DNA from: JAJBWD01 sp041670885
GTDB taxonomy: Bacteria; Bacillota; Clostridia; Clostridiales; Clostridiaceae
Direction: 5' to 3'
Length of the DNA: 24,300 bases
Assembly (NCBI GenBank): GCA_041670885.1
Contig: JBAXYJ010000011.1
Coordinates: 1 to 24,300, forward strand
The first letter of the stretch is position 1. Every line of letters begins with the position of its first letter. Below, piece after piece: positions 7,132 to 15,246 of this stretch. The notes under the pieces are model-generated. The model saw only the letters and a program-made list of their open reading frames with translations, did not search any database and was not told the origin of the DNA. Both the position numbers and the translations under genes were made by a program.

Positions 7132-8985
7132 ATGAACAGGATAAGTGATGATATTTTATATAGAGTAGAAAAACCTGCCAGATATATTGGCGGAGAATAT
7201 AATTCTGTATATAAAGACTTAACTAGTGTTGATATAAGATTTGCATTTTGTTTCCCGGATGTATATGAGGTTGGTATGTCCCATTTGGGAACAAGAATTT
7301 TGTACTACATACTAAACCAGAGAGAGGATACCTATTGTGAGAGAGCCTTTGCTCCCTGGACTGATATGGAAAAGCTCCTTATTGATAATAATATTCCTCT
7401 TGGCACTTTAGAAACAAAGGATCCCTTATCGTCTTTTGATTTTTTAGGATTTACACTTCAGTATGAAATGAGCTATACAAATATACTAAATATGCTTTCT
7501 CTTTCAAATATCCCGCTAAGATCAGAGGATAGAGATGACAATTTCCCTATAGTACTCTTTGGAGGACCTTGTGCGTATAATCCGGAGCCTTTATATAATA
7601 TAGCAGATTTATTTGTAATAGGTGAGGGGGAAGAGGTAACCGGGGAAATACTAGATACATATAAAAAATCTAAAGGCAGAGAGGACTTTCTCAAAAACGC
7701 TTCGAAGATAAAGGGAGTATATGTTCCATCTTTATATACAGTATCCTATAATGAAGATAAAACAATAAAGGAATTTACTCCTAAATATGATTTTGTGCCT
7801 AAAAAGGTAGTTAAAAGGATAGTAAGTAATTTTAATGAAGTAGATTATCCGGATAAGTTAGTAGTCCCATATACAGAAATAGTTCACGACAGAATAATGC
7901 TGGAAACCTTTAGGGGATGCTCAAGAGGCTGCCGTTTTTGCCAGGCCGGTATGATTTACAGACCTATAAGAGAGAAAAAGACAGACAAACTTTTAGAGCT
8001 TCTTGATAAAATAAAAGATTCTACAGGCTATGATGAGGTTTCACTCACATCTCTTTCCATATGTGATTATTCAGACATTGGCGGATTAGTAAACAGCATA
8101 ATTGAAAAATATAAGGAGGATAAGTTTGGAGTAAGTCTTCCATCTATCAGAATAGATTCATTTTATATAGAGCTTTTAAATGAGATTCAAAAGGTAAGAA
8201 AGACAGGACTTACCTTTGCACCGGAGGCTGGAACCCAAAGGATGAGAGATATAATAAATAAAGGTGTTACAGAAGAGGACCTTCTAAATTCTGCAGCAAG
8301 TGCATTTAATTCCGGGTATTCTACTATTAAGCTGTATACTATGGTAGGTCTTCCTTATGAGACAGAAGAGGATGTTGCAGGAATTGCAGATATGGCAGAC
8401 AAAGTAGTTCGGGAATACTACAAGGTCCCAAAGGATAAAAGGAAAAATGGACTTAGGGTAAATGTATCCTCATCAATTTTTGTCCCAAAGCCCTTTACTC
8501 CATTTCAATGGATTCCACAGGATGATATGGGTAATGTTCTTGAAAAGGTAAAAAAGCTTAAAGCTAACATAAAAGAAAGAGCAGTTTCTTACACTTATCA
8601 TGAGACAAAGGTAAGCTATTTGGAGGCTATTTTCGCAAGAGGAGACAGAAGACTTTCTAATGTTTTAATAAGAGCCTTTGAAAAGGGAGCTAAATTTGAT
8701 GGCTGGAGTGAGTACTTCAATTATGATATATGGATGGAATCTTTAAAAGAGGAAGGAATAGACGGAGATTTTTATGCAAAAAGGGAAAGGTGCTATGATG
8801 AAATACTTCCTTGGGATTTTATAGATATTGGAGTTTCTAAAAAATACTTAATATCAGAAAATGAGAAGGCAAAAAAAGCAGAGCTGACCTGTGACTGCAG
8901 GCAGAATTGCAGTGCCTGCGGTATAAACTGCAGCGAAGTTGGAGGTGAGTGCTTTGAAGGTGCGATACTTAATAAAGTTCACTAA
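7132..8985 (+). CDS. B12-binding-domain radical SAM protein (TIGR03960 family)
   Basis: The 617-residue protein has an N-terminal cobalamin-binding-like Rossmann domain (about 25-180, with FPDVYEVGMSHLG and FGGPCAYNPEP). A radical SAM core follows, whose 4Fe-4S motif CSRGCRFC has cysteines at 263, 267 and 270. The C terminus is a cysteine-rich tail with seven cysteines in about 20 residues, possibly an additional cluster site. The DxHxxG cobalamin motif is not obvious. The family is widespread in Clostridia and usually precedes, or is fused to, DUF2344, as here; its substrate is unknown to me. GGAGG precedes the ATG. Its 3' end overlaps the next gene by 32 bases. Confidence 0.9.
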   Translation: MNRISDDILYRVEKPARYIGGEYNSVYKDLTSVDIRFAFCFPDVYEVGMSHLGTRILYYILNQREDTYCERAFAPWTDMEKLLIDNNIPLGTLETKDPLSSFDFLGFTLQYEMSYTNILNMLSLSNIPLRSEDRDDNFPIVLFGGPCAYNPEPLYNIADLFVIGEGEEVTGEILDTYKKSKGREDFLKNASKIKGVYVPSLYTVSYNEDKTIKEFTPKYDFVPKKVVKRIVSNFNEVDYPDKLVVPYTEIVHDRIMLETFRGCSRGCRFCQAGMIYRPIREKKTDKLLELLDKIKDSTGYDEVSLTSLSICDYSDIGGLVNSIIEKYKEDKFGVSLPSIRIDSFYIELLNEIQKVRKTGLTFAPEAGTQRMRDIINKGVTEEDLLNSAASAFNSGYSTIKLYTMVGLPYETEEDVAGIADMADKVVREYYKVPKDKRKNGLRVNVSSSIFVPKPFTPFQWIPQDDMGNVLEKVKKLKANIKERAVSYTYHETKVSYLEAIFARGDRRLSNVLIRAFEKGAKFDGWSEYFNYDIWMESLKEEGIDGDFYAKRERCYDEILPWDFIDIGVSKKYLISENEKAKKAELTCDCRQNCSACGINCSEVGGECFEGAILNKVH

Positions 8986-9673
8986 GGACAGCGATATAAA
9001 ATTCATATCTCATCTTGATCTGATGAGAACTCTTCAGAGGATAATAAGAAGGTCTAAATTAAATGTAGAGTATTCTCAGGGGTTTAATCCCCATATGAAT
9101 ACATCATTATGCCAGCCTTTATCAGTTGGGGTATACTCTTCCTCTGAATATTTAGATATTTACCTGGAAGAGAGAGTAAAAACAATAGAGCTTATAGAAG
9201 CATTAAATAAAGTATCCTCAAAGGGAATAAAGTTTCTTTATGCAGCAGAGGTAAAAGAAAACGTAAAAAGCTCCATGGCAATTCTTTCAGCTGCCAAATA
9301 TAATATCAAGATAAAATATGAAGAAACGGAAAATTTAGAGGAGCAGCTTGGAGATTTATTCCATTTAGAAAATTGGAATATTGTAAAAAAAAGTAAAAGC
9401 AGCGAAAAAGAAGTAGATATTAGACCATACATATATAAAATGGGATATAAGATAGAAGACAGTTATCTGATAATTACAGTAACGCTGGCATCCGGAAGCA
9501 AAGATAACTTATCTGCTGATTTGTTATCCAAATTTATTATAGAGAATACAAAGGGCTATAAAAAAGACTCATTTGTATTAATAAAAAGAATAGAAATGTA
9601 TGCTATCGATGGAGATAAGTTTATTCCTCTTGATAAATACTGCACCGATTTTTCCAAGCAGGTGATACATTGA
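8954..9673 (+). CDS. DUF2344 radical SAM-linked protein (TIGR03936 family)
   Basis: The N-terminal segment KVRYLIKFTKDSDIKFISHLD and the following basic helix and YSQGFNPHMN are the family signature. The C-terminal half is poorly conserved. I chose the TTG at 8954: GGAGGTG (8941-8947) lies 6 bases upstream and it places the family start correctly. The GTG at 8945 lies inside the ribosome binding site; GTG at 8960 is an alternative. The protein of 239 residues overlaps the radical SAM gene and ends in a TTGA overlap with the RNase gene, so the three are translationally coupled. Function is unknown. The fixed pairing suggests it serves the radical SAM enzyme, perhaps in substrate recognition. 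Confidence 0.88.
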   Translation: MKVRYLIKFTKDSDIKFISHLDLMRTLQRIIRRSKLNVEYSQGFNPHMNTSLCQPLSVGVYSSSEYLDIYLEERVKTIELIEALNKVSSKGIKFLYAAEVKENVKSSMAILSAAKYNIKIKYEETENLEEQLGDLFHLENWNIVKKSKSSEKEVDIRPYIYKMGYKIEDSYLIITVTLASGSKDNLSADLLSKFIIENTKGYKKDSFVLIKRIEMYAIDGDKFIPLDKYCTDFSKQVIH

Positions 9674-11004
9674 AGAAGATATTTATAGATAGAGATGCTT
9701 TCCTTCTTAGAACAGCAGTATATGAAGATAATATTTTAAGTAATATCTATTTTGAAAAGGAAGATAATAAACCAAAAGAAGGGTGCATCTATATAGGAGA
9801 GGTAAAAAATATTCTTCCATCCTTAAAGGGAGCCTTTCTGGATATTGGTTACGAAAAAAATGTATTTTTATATCTGGATAAAAATATAAAAATAAAAAAG
9901 GGAGACAGATTGGCTGTTCAGATAATTAAGGAGGAGGAAGGCGAGAAAAGTGCTAAATCCTCCCTGAATCTGCTGCTTCCAGGCAGGTATATCATGCTTC
10001 AGACTCTAAAAGAAGAAATGGAGTTTTCTGGTAAGCTTACTGAAGACTTCAAAGAAAGTATCAGGCATGAAATAGAGCTTTATAATAATACAGGAGTGAT
10101 AATAAGAAGTAATTCAATAGAAACATCTATAGATGAAATTAAAAATGAGTATGATTATTTATACCAAATATATTCTCAGATAAGAAGGAAAGAAGATTAC
10201 AGCAGCTCATTAGGTCTCATATATGATTTTAATGGAATACTTGGCAAACTGCTACGAGATATATCAGGCAGCATAGAAAGCATAATTGTAAGTGATATTA
10301 AGGACAGGTGCTTTATAGAAGAATACATAAAAGGAAAGATTAATACTATAGTAAAATTAGAGGAAAATGTTTTTTTAAGCTATGGTATAGAGGAGGATAT
10401 AAAAGATCTCCTTAAGCGTCGTGTAATACTTCCGTCTAAGGGAAATATTATTATTGATAAGACAGAGGCTATGTATGTAATTGATGTAAATTCATCAAAA
10501 AATACATCTGAAAGTTCAATGGATAAAACAGCATTTAAAACAAATATAGAAGCAGCAGCAGAGATACCCAGGCAGATAAAGCTTCGGGGATTATCCGGCA
10601 TAATAATAATAGATTTCATTGACTTAAAGGATAGAAATAAAAAGAAAGAGCTTCTTGATATGCTGCAGCTGGGATTTAAAGAAGATAGGCTAAAGCCTTC
10701 TGTTTACCCATTTACTGAACTAAACTTAGTTCAGATAACAAGGAAAAAGGTTACACCCATAAGTTATTATCTTGAAGAAAATTATGGTATCTGTCAGGAT
10801 GGTAAAAGGCTAAGCTCCCTGTATATTTCCATCCTTATTAAAGAAAAAGTTCATATGGAGAAAATTGAAGATCCTGTTATAGAGGTTAATAATATTTATA
10901 AAAAACAGGAAAATTCTTTTTTATTTTATTTAACAGAATTAATAGGAGAAAACTTTAAACTTTTATTTAAAGAGCAGGCGGAGGACTTCCTGATAAAACA
11001 CTAA
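9670..11004 (+). CDS. rng: Ribonuclease E/G family protein
   Basis: RNase E/G enzymes cut single-stranded AU-rich RNA in mRNA decay and rRNA maturation. The 444-residue protein has an N-terminal S1-like domain (about 37-110) and a 5'-sensor-like region around GVIIRSNS. The magnesium-binding aspartates are present: D272 in VIDVNSS and D315 in IIDFIDL, 43 residues apart as in E. coli RNase E. The zinc-link motif CPxC, expected near residue 372, reads YGIC, so one cysteine of the pair is lost. The end is short compared with E. coli RNase G (489). The start is TTG at 9670, overlapping the upstream stop by 4 bases. Catalysis is likely, but oligomerisation may differ. Confidence 0.87.
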   Translation: MKKIFIDRDAFLLRTAVYEDNILSNIYFEKEDNKPKEGCIYIGEVKNILPSLKGAFLDIGYEKNVFLYLDKNIKIKKGDRLAVQIIKEEEGEKSAKSSLNLLLPGRYIMLQTLKEEMEFSGKLTEDFKESIRHEIELYNNTGVIIRSNSIETSIDEIKNEYDYLYQIYSQIRRKEDYSSSLGLIYDFNGILGKLLRDISGSIESIIVSDIKDRCFIEEYIKGKINTIVKLEENVFLSYGIEEDIKDLLKRRVILPSKGNIIIDKTEAMYVIDVNSSKNTSESSMDKTAFKTNIEAAAEIPRQIKLRGLSGIIIIDFIDLKDRNKKKELLDMLQLGFKEDRLKPSVYPFTELNLVQITRKKVTPISYYLEENYGICQDGKRLSSLYISILIKEKVHMEKIEDPVIEVNNIYKKQENSFLFYLTELIGENFKLLFKEQAEDFLIKH

Positions 11005-11010
11005 ATTTTC

Positions 11011-11039
11011 TTTACAAAATAGATGTGCTGTGTTAAAAT
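11011..11039 (+). promoter_or_regulatory. Sigma-A-type promoter for rplU-prp-rpmA
   Basis: A -35 box TTTACA (11011-11016) and a -10 box TAAAAT (11034-11039) are separated by 17 bases, and a TG at 11031-11032 forms an extended -10. It begins 6 bases after the rng stop and is followed by the L21 leader, so transcription should start near 11046. Confidence 0.75.
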
Positions 11040-11045
11040 GGCATT

Positions 11046-11117
11046 TGTAGACCGCACAAATAAGGCTTTAAACCATAGAGATATGTACCTTAGATTGGCG
11101 AGACTGGATTGAGGAGG
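11046..11117 (+). promoter_or_regulatory. Ribosomal protein L21 leader RNA
   Basis: The untranslated leader contains ACCGCAC and, downstream, AGGCTTTAAACC followed by GGCGAGACTGGATTGAGG. The same ordered elements occur before rplU in Bacillus and other Firmicutes (the L21 leader family), thought to mediate autogenous control by ribosomal protein. The match is by recalled consensus rather than covariance scoring. It ends at the ribosome binding site of rplU. Confidence 0.7.
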
Positions 11118-11124
11118 TGTTTTT

Positions 11125-11439
11125 ATGTACGCAGTATTGCAGACAGGCGGAAAACAGTACAAAGTTTCAGAGGGAGATGTTATCTTCGTTGAAAAGCTTG
11201 ATGCTGAAGTAGATTCCGTATTAGAATTAAATAGCTTACTTGCAGTTTCTAAAGAGGATGGGACTTTATTAGTAGGGAGCCCTGTAATAGAAGGAGCAAG
11301 CCTTAGTGCTAAAGTTTTAGCTCAGGGAAAGGCTAAAAAAGTTATTGTTTTCAAGTTTAAATCTAAAAAGGATTATAGAAGAAAGCAAGGACATAGACAG
11401 CCATATACAAAGCTTCAAATCGAAAAGATAAACGCTTAG
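11125..11439 (+). CDS. rplU: 50S ribosomal protein L21
   Basis: L21 binds 23S rRNA in the large subunit. The 104-residue protein begins with the diagnostic MYAVLQTGGKQYKVSEGD and ends in the rRNA-binding KSKKDYRRKQGHRQPYTKL segment. Length is normal. GAGGAGGTG precedes the ATG. It heads the rplU-prp-rpmA transcript, with its own promoter and leader upstream and 1 base to prp. Confidence 0.98.
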   Translation: MYAVLQTGGKQYKVSEGDVIFVEKLDAEVDSVLELNSLLAVSKEDGTLLVGSPVIEGASLSAKVLAQGKAKKVIVFKFKSKKDYRRKQGHRQPYTKLQIEKINA

Positions 11440-11440
11440 T

Positions 11441-11767
11441 ATGATTAAAGCAGCATTTAAAAAAAGCAAAGACAAAATTTTAGCATTTGATATCACAGGC
11501 CATGCAGATTTTGATGACTATGACAGAGATATCGTATGCAGCGGAGTTTCTGCAGTTAGTCAGACAATAGTTATTGGAATAACAGAGGTTTTAAAGGCTC
11601 ATGCTTTTGTATCGGCAGAGGAAGGGAATCTTTCCTTAAATCTTTATAAATCCTCAAAAGAGGATATAGATAAGTGCCAGACTTTGCTTGAGACTATGAA
11701 GCTGGGACTTATTAGTATGGAAAAAGGTTACGGTGACTATATAAACGTTATTGAAGAGGAGGTGTAG
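11441..11767 (+). CDS. prp: Ribosomal-processing cysteine protease Prp
   Basis: Prp (YsxB) removes the N-terminal extension of ribosomal protein L27 in Firmicutes and related bacteria, a step essential in Staphylococcus. The catalytic pair is visible: histidine 21 in TGHADF and cysteine 33 in VCSGVS. The 108-residue length is normal. It starts 1 base after rplU with no clear ribosome binding site, so it depends on coupled translation. Its end carries the GAGGAGGTG binding site of rpmA. The L27 encoded next has the matching cleavage sequence. Confidence 0.94.
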   Translation: MIKAAFKKSKDKILAFDITGHADFDDYDRDIVCSGVSAVSQTIVIGITEVLKAHAFVSAEEGNLSLNLYKSSKEDIDKCQTLLETMKLGLISMEKGYGDYINVIEEEV

Positions 11768-11771
11768 CACC

Positions 11772-12074
11772 ATGTTCGTTATGAATTTGCAGCTATTTGC
11801 TCATAAAAAGGGAGTTGGTAGCTCAAGAAACGGTAGAGATAGTGAATCTAAAAGATTAGGTGTTAAATGTGGAGATGGACAGTTCGTATTAGCAGGAAAC
11901 ATTCTTGTTAGACAAAGAGGAACAAAGATCCATCCTGGTAATAATGTTGGAATCGGCAAAGATGATACATTATTTTCAAAGGTTGACGGCTTTGTTAAGT
12001 ATGAAAGATTTGGAAAAGACAGAAAGAAAGCTTCTGTTTATGAAGCAGAGTTTGATGAAGAAGTTGCAGAATAA
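11772..12074 (+). CDS. rpmA: 50S ribosomal protein L27, with cleavable N-terminal extension
   Basis: L27 reaches into the peptidyl transferase centre with its N-terminal tail. The chosen ATG at 11772 has GAGGAGGTG at good spacing; an earlier in-frame ATG at 11751 lies inside prp. The protein begins MFVMNLQLFAHKKGVGSS, so a nine-residue extension ending LQLFA precedes the mature AHKKG-type tail. This is the known Prp target form. At 100 residues with the conserved KRLGVK and RQRGTKIHPG segments it is complete. A terminator follows at once. Confidence 0.97.
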   Translation: MFVMNLQLFAHKKGVGSSRNGRDSESKRLGVKCGDGQFVLAGNILVRQRGTKIHPGNNVGIGKDDTLFSKVDGFVKYERFGKDRKKASVYEAEFDEEVAE

Positions 12075-12075
12075 A

Positions 12076-12102
12076 AAAAGCACCCTTTTTAAGGGTGCTT
12101 TT
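12076..12102 (+). terminator. Intrinsic terminator after rpmA
   Basis: A GC-rich stem AAGCACCC / GGGTGCTT with flanking A/T pairs (12076-12085 with 12093-12102) encloses a short T-rich loop and ends in Ts. It starts directly after the rpmA stop and closes the rplU-prp-rpmA transcript. The A-run upstream would let it act on the other strand as well. Confidence 0.88.
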
Positions 12103-12145
12103 AAAATATTAGGACAAAATAAAATTGAATGTAATTTCCTTAAAT

Positions 12146-12250
12146 GAGAAAATTGTATAATTTATAAATTAACTTTTTCAGTTAAAAAAACGTTGGTAAT
12201 TCGTTATTTTTAAACTGAAAAATCATACAAAATGTAATTATGCAATTTCC
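12146..12250 (-). repeat. Palindromic intergenic repeat, full-length copy C (inverted)
   Basis: This copy of about 105 bp has ends GAGAAAATTGTATAATT and TAATTATGCAATTTCC. Its reverse complement aligns along its whole length with copy D, so it lies in the opposite orientation to the other copies. An inner inverted repeat is clear: TTTTTCAGTT at 12174-12183 pairs with AACTGAAAAA at 12213-12222. The whole unit can fold into one long hairpin. It fills the rpmA-obg gap. Confidence 0.82.
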
Positions 12251-12302
12251 TGAAATATTAAAGGTAATATTGGTAAAAATATAAAAGGAAAGTGGTGAGA
12301 AT

Positions 12303-13580
12303 ATGTTTATAGATTGGGCGAAAATTTATATTAAATCCGGAGACGGCGGAAACGGTGCTGTATCCTTCAGAAGAGAAAAATATGTTCCTTTGGGAGGACC
12401 AGACGGCGGAGATGGTGGAAAAGGCGCAGACGTTATAATAAAAGCAGATGTTAATATGACTACTCTGCTGGATTTTAAGTATAAGAAAAAGTATGTGGCA
12501 GAAAGAGGTGAGAATGGATCTTCTTCCAGATCATATGGTAAGGACGGACAGAACCTGATAATAAAGGTACCTCTAGGTACAATAGTTAAAGATTTTGAAT
12601 CAAAAAAGGTAATGGCAGACATGGCACATGTTGGCGACACCTTTGTAGTTGCTAAGGGTGGAAAAGGAGGAAAAGGAAATTCCAAATTCTGTACTCCCAC
12701 AAGGCAGGCACCTGATTTTGCAGAGCCTGGTATGCCGGGAGAAGAATATACCATATACTTAGAACTGAAATTAATAGCAGATGTGGGACTTATTGGATTT
12801 CCAAATGTGGGTAAATCCACTCTTCTTTCAGTGGTATCAAAAGCAAAACCTAAGATTGCAAATTATCACTTTACCACTCTTTCTCCAAATTTAGGAGTAG
12901 TAGGCTTAAGGGGAATAAACAGCTTCGTTATTGCAGACATTCCCGGAATAATTGAAGGTGCATCAGAAGGAATAGGCCTGGGACTGGAATTTTTAAGACA
13001 CATAGAAAGAACAAGACTTTTAATTCATCTTGTTGACATATCAGGCTCTGAGGGAAGAGAACCATATGAGGATTTTTTAAAGATAAATCAGGAGCTTAAA
13101 AATTACAGCAAGAAGCTCAGTGAAAGACCGCAGATTATAGCTGCAAATAAAAGTGATATGCTATGCGATGACGAAAAATTCAATGAGTTCAAAGAAAAGG
13201 TAACAGCTTTAGGTTATGACAAGGTATTTAAGATATCAGCAGCAACTAATTCAGGCGTTGAAGATTTAATGAAAGCAGCAGCTGATAGCTTAAGCAAAAT
13301 ATCTAAGGAAGACCTTTATATCCCTCAGGAAGATAAATATATATGGGAAGAGAAGCACTTTACATATACTATAAATATAGATAAGAATGGTGTATATGTA
13401 GTAGAGGGCAGCTTCGTAGACAGACTTTTAGACAGTGTAAATGTAAATGATTTTAACTCTCTGAAATATGCACAAAAGGTTTTAACAAACAAGGGAGTAT
13501 TTGAAGAACTGAAGAAAATGGGTATAAAAGACGGAGATATTGTAAGACTTAAATATTTCGAATTTGAGTATCTGGTATAA
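12303..13580 (+). CDS. obgE: GTPase Obg (CgtA)
   Basis: Obg is an essential GTPase in 50S assembly and stress and sporulation control. The glycine-rich Obg fold occupies about 1-158 (SGDGGNGAVSFRREK, GGPDGGDGGKGAD). The G domain follows, with the P-loop GFPNVGKS at 165-172, G3 in DIPGI and NKSD for G4. A C-terminal OCT domain at about 345-425 is typical of the Firmicutes form. GGTGAG precedes the ATG. It is 12 bases ahead of yhbY and preceded by repeat copy C, which separates it from rpmA. Confidence 0.97.
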   Translation: MFIDWAKIYIKSGDGGNGAVSFRREKYVPLGGPDGGDGGKGADVIIKADVNMTTLLDFKYKKKYVAERGENGSSSRSYGKDGQNLIIKVPLGTIVKDFESKKVMADMAHVGDTFVVAKGGKGGKGNSKFCTPTRQAPDFAEPGMPGEEYTIYLELKLIADVGLIGFPNVGKSTLLSVVSKAKPKIANYHFTTLSPNLGVVGLRGINSFVIADIPGIIEGASEGIGLGLEFLRHIERTRLLIHLVDISGSEGREPYEDFLKINQELKNYSKKLSERPQIIAANKSDMLCDDEKFNEFKEKVTALGYDKVFKISAATNSGVEDLMKAAADSLSKISKEDLYIPQEDKYIWEEKHFTYTINIDKNGVYVVEGSFVDRLLDSVNVNDFNSLKYAQKVLTNKGVFEELKKMGIKDGDIVRLKYFEFEYLV

Positions 13581-13592
13581 TTAGGAGGATAA

Positions 13593-13886
13593 ATGTTAAA
13601 CAGTAAACAAAGAAGTTATTTAAGAGGGCTTGCCAATAGAATAAGCCCAATATTTCAAATAGGCAAAGGCGGATTAGAAGAAAATCTTATAAAACAGGTT
13701 GAAGATGCATTAACTGCCAGAGAGCTTATAAAGATAAGCGTATTGGCAAACAGTGACATAGATGCCTTTGAAGCCATGGATATAATTTGCAGCAAACTTA
13801 AATGCGATGGAGTCCAGGTAATAGGTAACAAGATAATAATATATAAGAGAAATAAAAAAAATCAGAAAATAGAGCTGCCTGAATAG
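13593..13886 (+). CDS. yhbY: CRM-domain RNA-binding protein YhbY
   Basis: YhbY is a single CRM-domain protein associated with pre-50S particles. The 97-residue sequence shows the family start SKQRSYLRGLANRISPIFQIGKGG and a later DIDAFEAMDIICSKLKCDGVQVIG segment. AGGAGG lies ahead of the ATG. It follows obg by 12 bases and is followed by a 184-base gap holding repeat copy D. The order obg-yhbY-nadD-yqeK is conserved in Firmicutes. Confidence 0.92.
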   Translation: MLNSKQRSYLRGLANRISPIFQIGKGGLEENLIKQVEDALTARELIKISVLANSDIDAFEAMDIICSKLKCDGVQVIGNKIIIYKRNKKNQKIELPE

Positions 13887-13936
13887 GAATTAAATTGAAT
13901 TAGTATAATATATGGAATATAATATTATTAATTTAT

Positions 13937-14039
13937 GAGAATTGCATAATTATATTTGGACTGAGTTTTCAGCTTGAAAATAATGAATTGCTAACATTTT
14001 TTTAAGCTGAAAAATTAAATTTTAAATTATGTAATTCAC
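13937..14039 (+). repeat. Palindromic intergenic repeat, full-length copy D
   Basis: About 103 bp lie between GAGAATTGCATAATTA and AAATTATGTAATTCAC, ends that are inverted repeats with three mismatches. The inner pair TTTTCAGCTT (near 13966-13975) and AAGCTGAAAA (near 14004-14013) gives a second stem. The centre (AATAATGAATTGCTAAC) matches the centre of inverted copy C. It fills the yhbY-nadD gap. Confidence 0.82.
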
Positions 14040-14070
14040 TCAGTTTAATTATAGGAGGAACAGGACATAT

Positions 14071-14673
14071 ATGATTAAAAAAGGAATATTCGGCGGTACT
14101 TTTGATCCTATTCATAATGGACATCTTCATATAGCTTATGCAGCACTGGATACCTTAAACTTAGATAAAATAGTATTTGTTCCTGCAGGCAATCCGCCTC
14201 TTAGAGAAGATAAGAAGATATCTGATGCATTCCTTAGATATGAATTAGTTAAACTGGCTGTTAGAAAAGAAGCTAAATTTGAAGTTTCCAGCTATGAAAT
14301 AAACAAAAATGGTATTTCATATACCTCTGAAACTATTCAGCATTTTAAAGAGATTGAAAAAGAAACAAAATGGTATTTTATAGCAGGAGTTGATTGTCTT
14401 ATGGAACTGGAGAAGTGGAAAGATGTTAAGACAATAATGGATAATTGCCAGATTGTAGTGTATAACAGACATGGATATGAAAATGAAGAAGTATTTCAGC
14501 AAAAAAGATTTATAGAAAAAAAATATGGCAGGGAAATTATTTTCATGAGCCTGCCTGCCATGGAGATATCATCTTCAAAAATAAAGAAGCTGATGCAAAA
14601 GGGATTAAATGTAAGTCAATATCTTCCAGCTAATGTTTATTATGCTATAAACGAATTAGGACTTTACAAATGA
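14071..14673 (+). CDS. nadD: Nicotinate-nucleotide adenylyltransferase
   Basis: NadD adenylates nicotinate mononucleotide to deamido-NAD, the penultimate step of NAD synthesis. The nucleotidyltransferase motif GGTFDPIHNGH is at residues 8-18, and the C-terminal ISSSKIKKL motif (start SSS near 168) completes the active site. The length of 200 residues is normal. AGGAGG precedes the ATG. It overlaps yqeK by 4 bases (ATGA type), so the two are translationally coupled. Confidence 0.96.
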   Translation: MIKKGIFGGTFDPIHNGHLHIAYAALDTLNLDKIVFVPAGNPPLREDKKISDAFLRYELVKLAVRKEAKFEVSSYEINKNGISYTSETIQHFKEIEKETKWYFIAGVDCLMELEKWKDVKTIMDNCQIVVYNRHGYENEEVFQQKRFIEKKYGREIIFMSLPAMEISSSKIKKLMQKGLNVSQYLPANVYYAINELGLYK

Positions 14674-15242
14674 TGTGGCCGCTTACTAAGATGGATGACT
14701 ATTTGAAAGAAAACCTTAAAGAGCAAAGGTATATTCATACCTTAGGAGTAAAAGATACGGCGGTTTCATTAGCATCTTTTTACGGAGAGGATGCAAAAAA
14801 AGCAGAGATCGCCGGACTTTTGCATGACTGTGCTAAAAATTTAAAAAATGAAGAATTACTTAATATGGCTTTAGTATCAGGTTTTAATGTAGATTTAGTA
14901 TCTAGGTCGGAGCCACAGCTTCTTCATGGCTTATGCGGTGCAATTATTGCGGAAAAAGTTATGGGCGTATCTGACAAGTATATACTGGACTCTATAATAT
15001 ATCATACAACCGGAAGAGAGAATATGACAAAACTAGATAAAATAATATATTTAGCAGATTATATTGAACCAAATAGAAATTTCCAGGGAGTGGACTTTTT
15101 AAGGAATCTATCCTATATAGATTTGGATAAAGCAATGCTTTATGCCTATGACAATACAATAAAATATGTTATAACAAAAGGAAAGCTTATTCATATGGAA
15201 ACAATAAGAGGAAGGAATTATATCCTGCAAAGGATAAGGTGA
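14670..15242 (+). CDS. yqeK: HD-domain Ap4A hydrolase YqeK
   Basis: YqeK proteins are HD-domain metal phosphohydrolases; studied members split diadenosine tetraphosphate symmetrically into two ADP. The metal-binding pattern is visible: histidine in RYIHTLG, the HD pair in LLHDCAKN, a histidine in LLHG and an aspartate in LADYIEP. The 190-residue length is usual. Two adjacent start codons (14670 and 14673) are possible; the first overlaps the nadD stop. Pairing with nadD is conserved in Firmicutes. The stop is 4 bases before the LCP gene. Confidence 0.92.
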   Translation: MMWPLTKMDDYLKENLKEQRYIHTLGVKDTAVSLASFYGEDAKKAEIAGLLHDCAKNLKNEELLNMALVSGFNVDLVSRSEPQLLHGLCGAIIAEKVMGVSDKYILDSIIYHTTGRENMTKLDKIIYLADYIEPNRNFQGVDFLRNLSYIDLDKAMLYAYDNTIKYVITKGKLIHMETIRGRNYILQRIR

Positions 15243-15246
15243 AAAA

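Noticed and set aside
11905..12147. Open frame of 80 codons overlapping rpmA in another + frame
   Set aside because: It starts inside rpmA and runs through the terminator; the rpmA frame is unambiguous.
12326..12820. Open frame of 164 codons on the - strand
   Set aside because: It is antisense to the glycine-rich part of obg; its proline-rich composition simply mirrors glycine codons, and it has no ribosome binding site.
5276..14039. The recurring repeats as a CRISPR array
   Set aside because: The copies are palindromic, about 100 bp long, scattered over 14 kb and in both orientations; no regular spacers and no cas genes are present.
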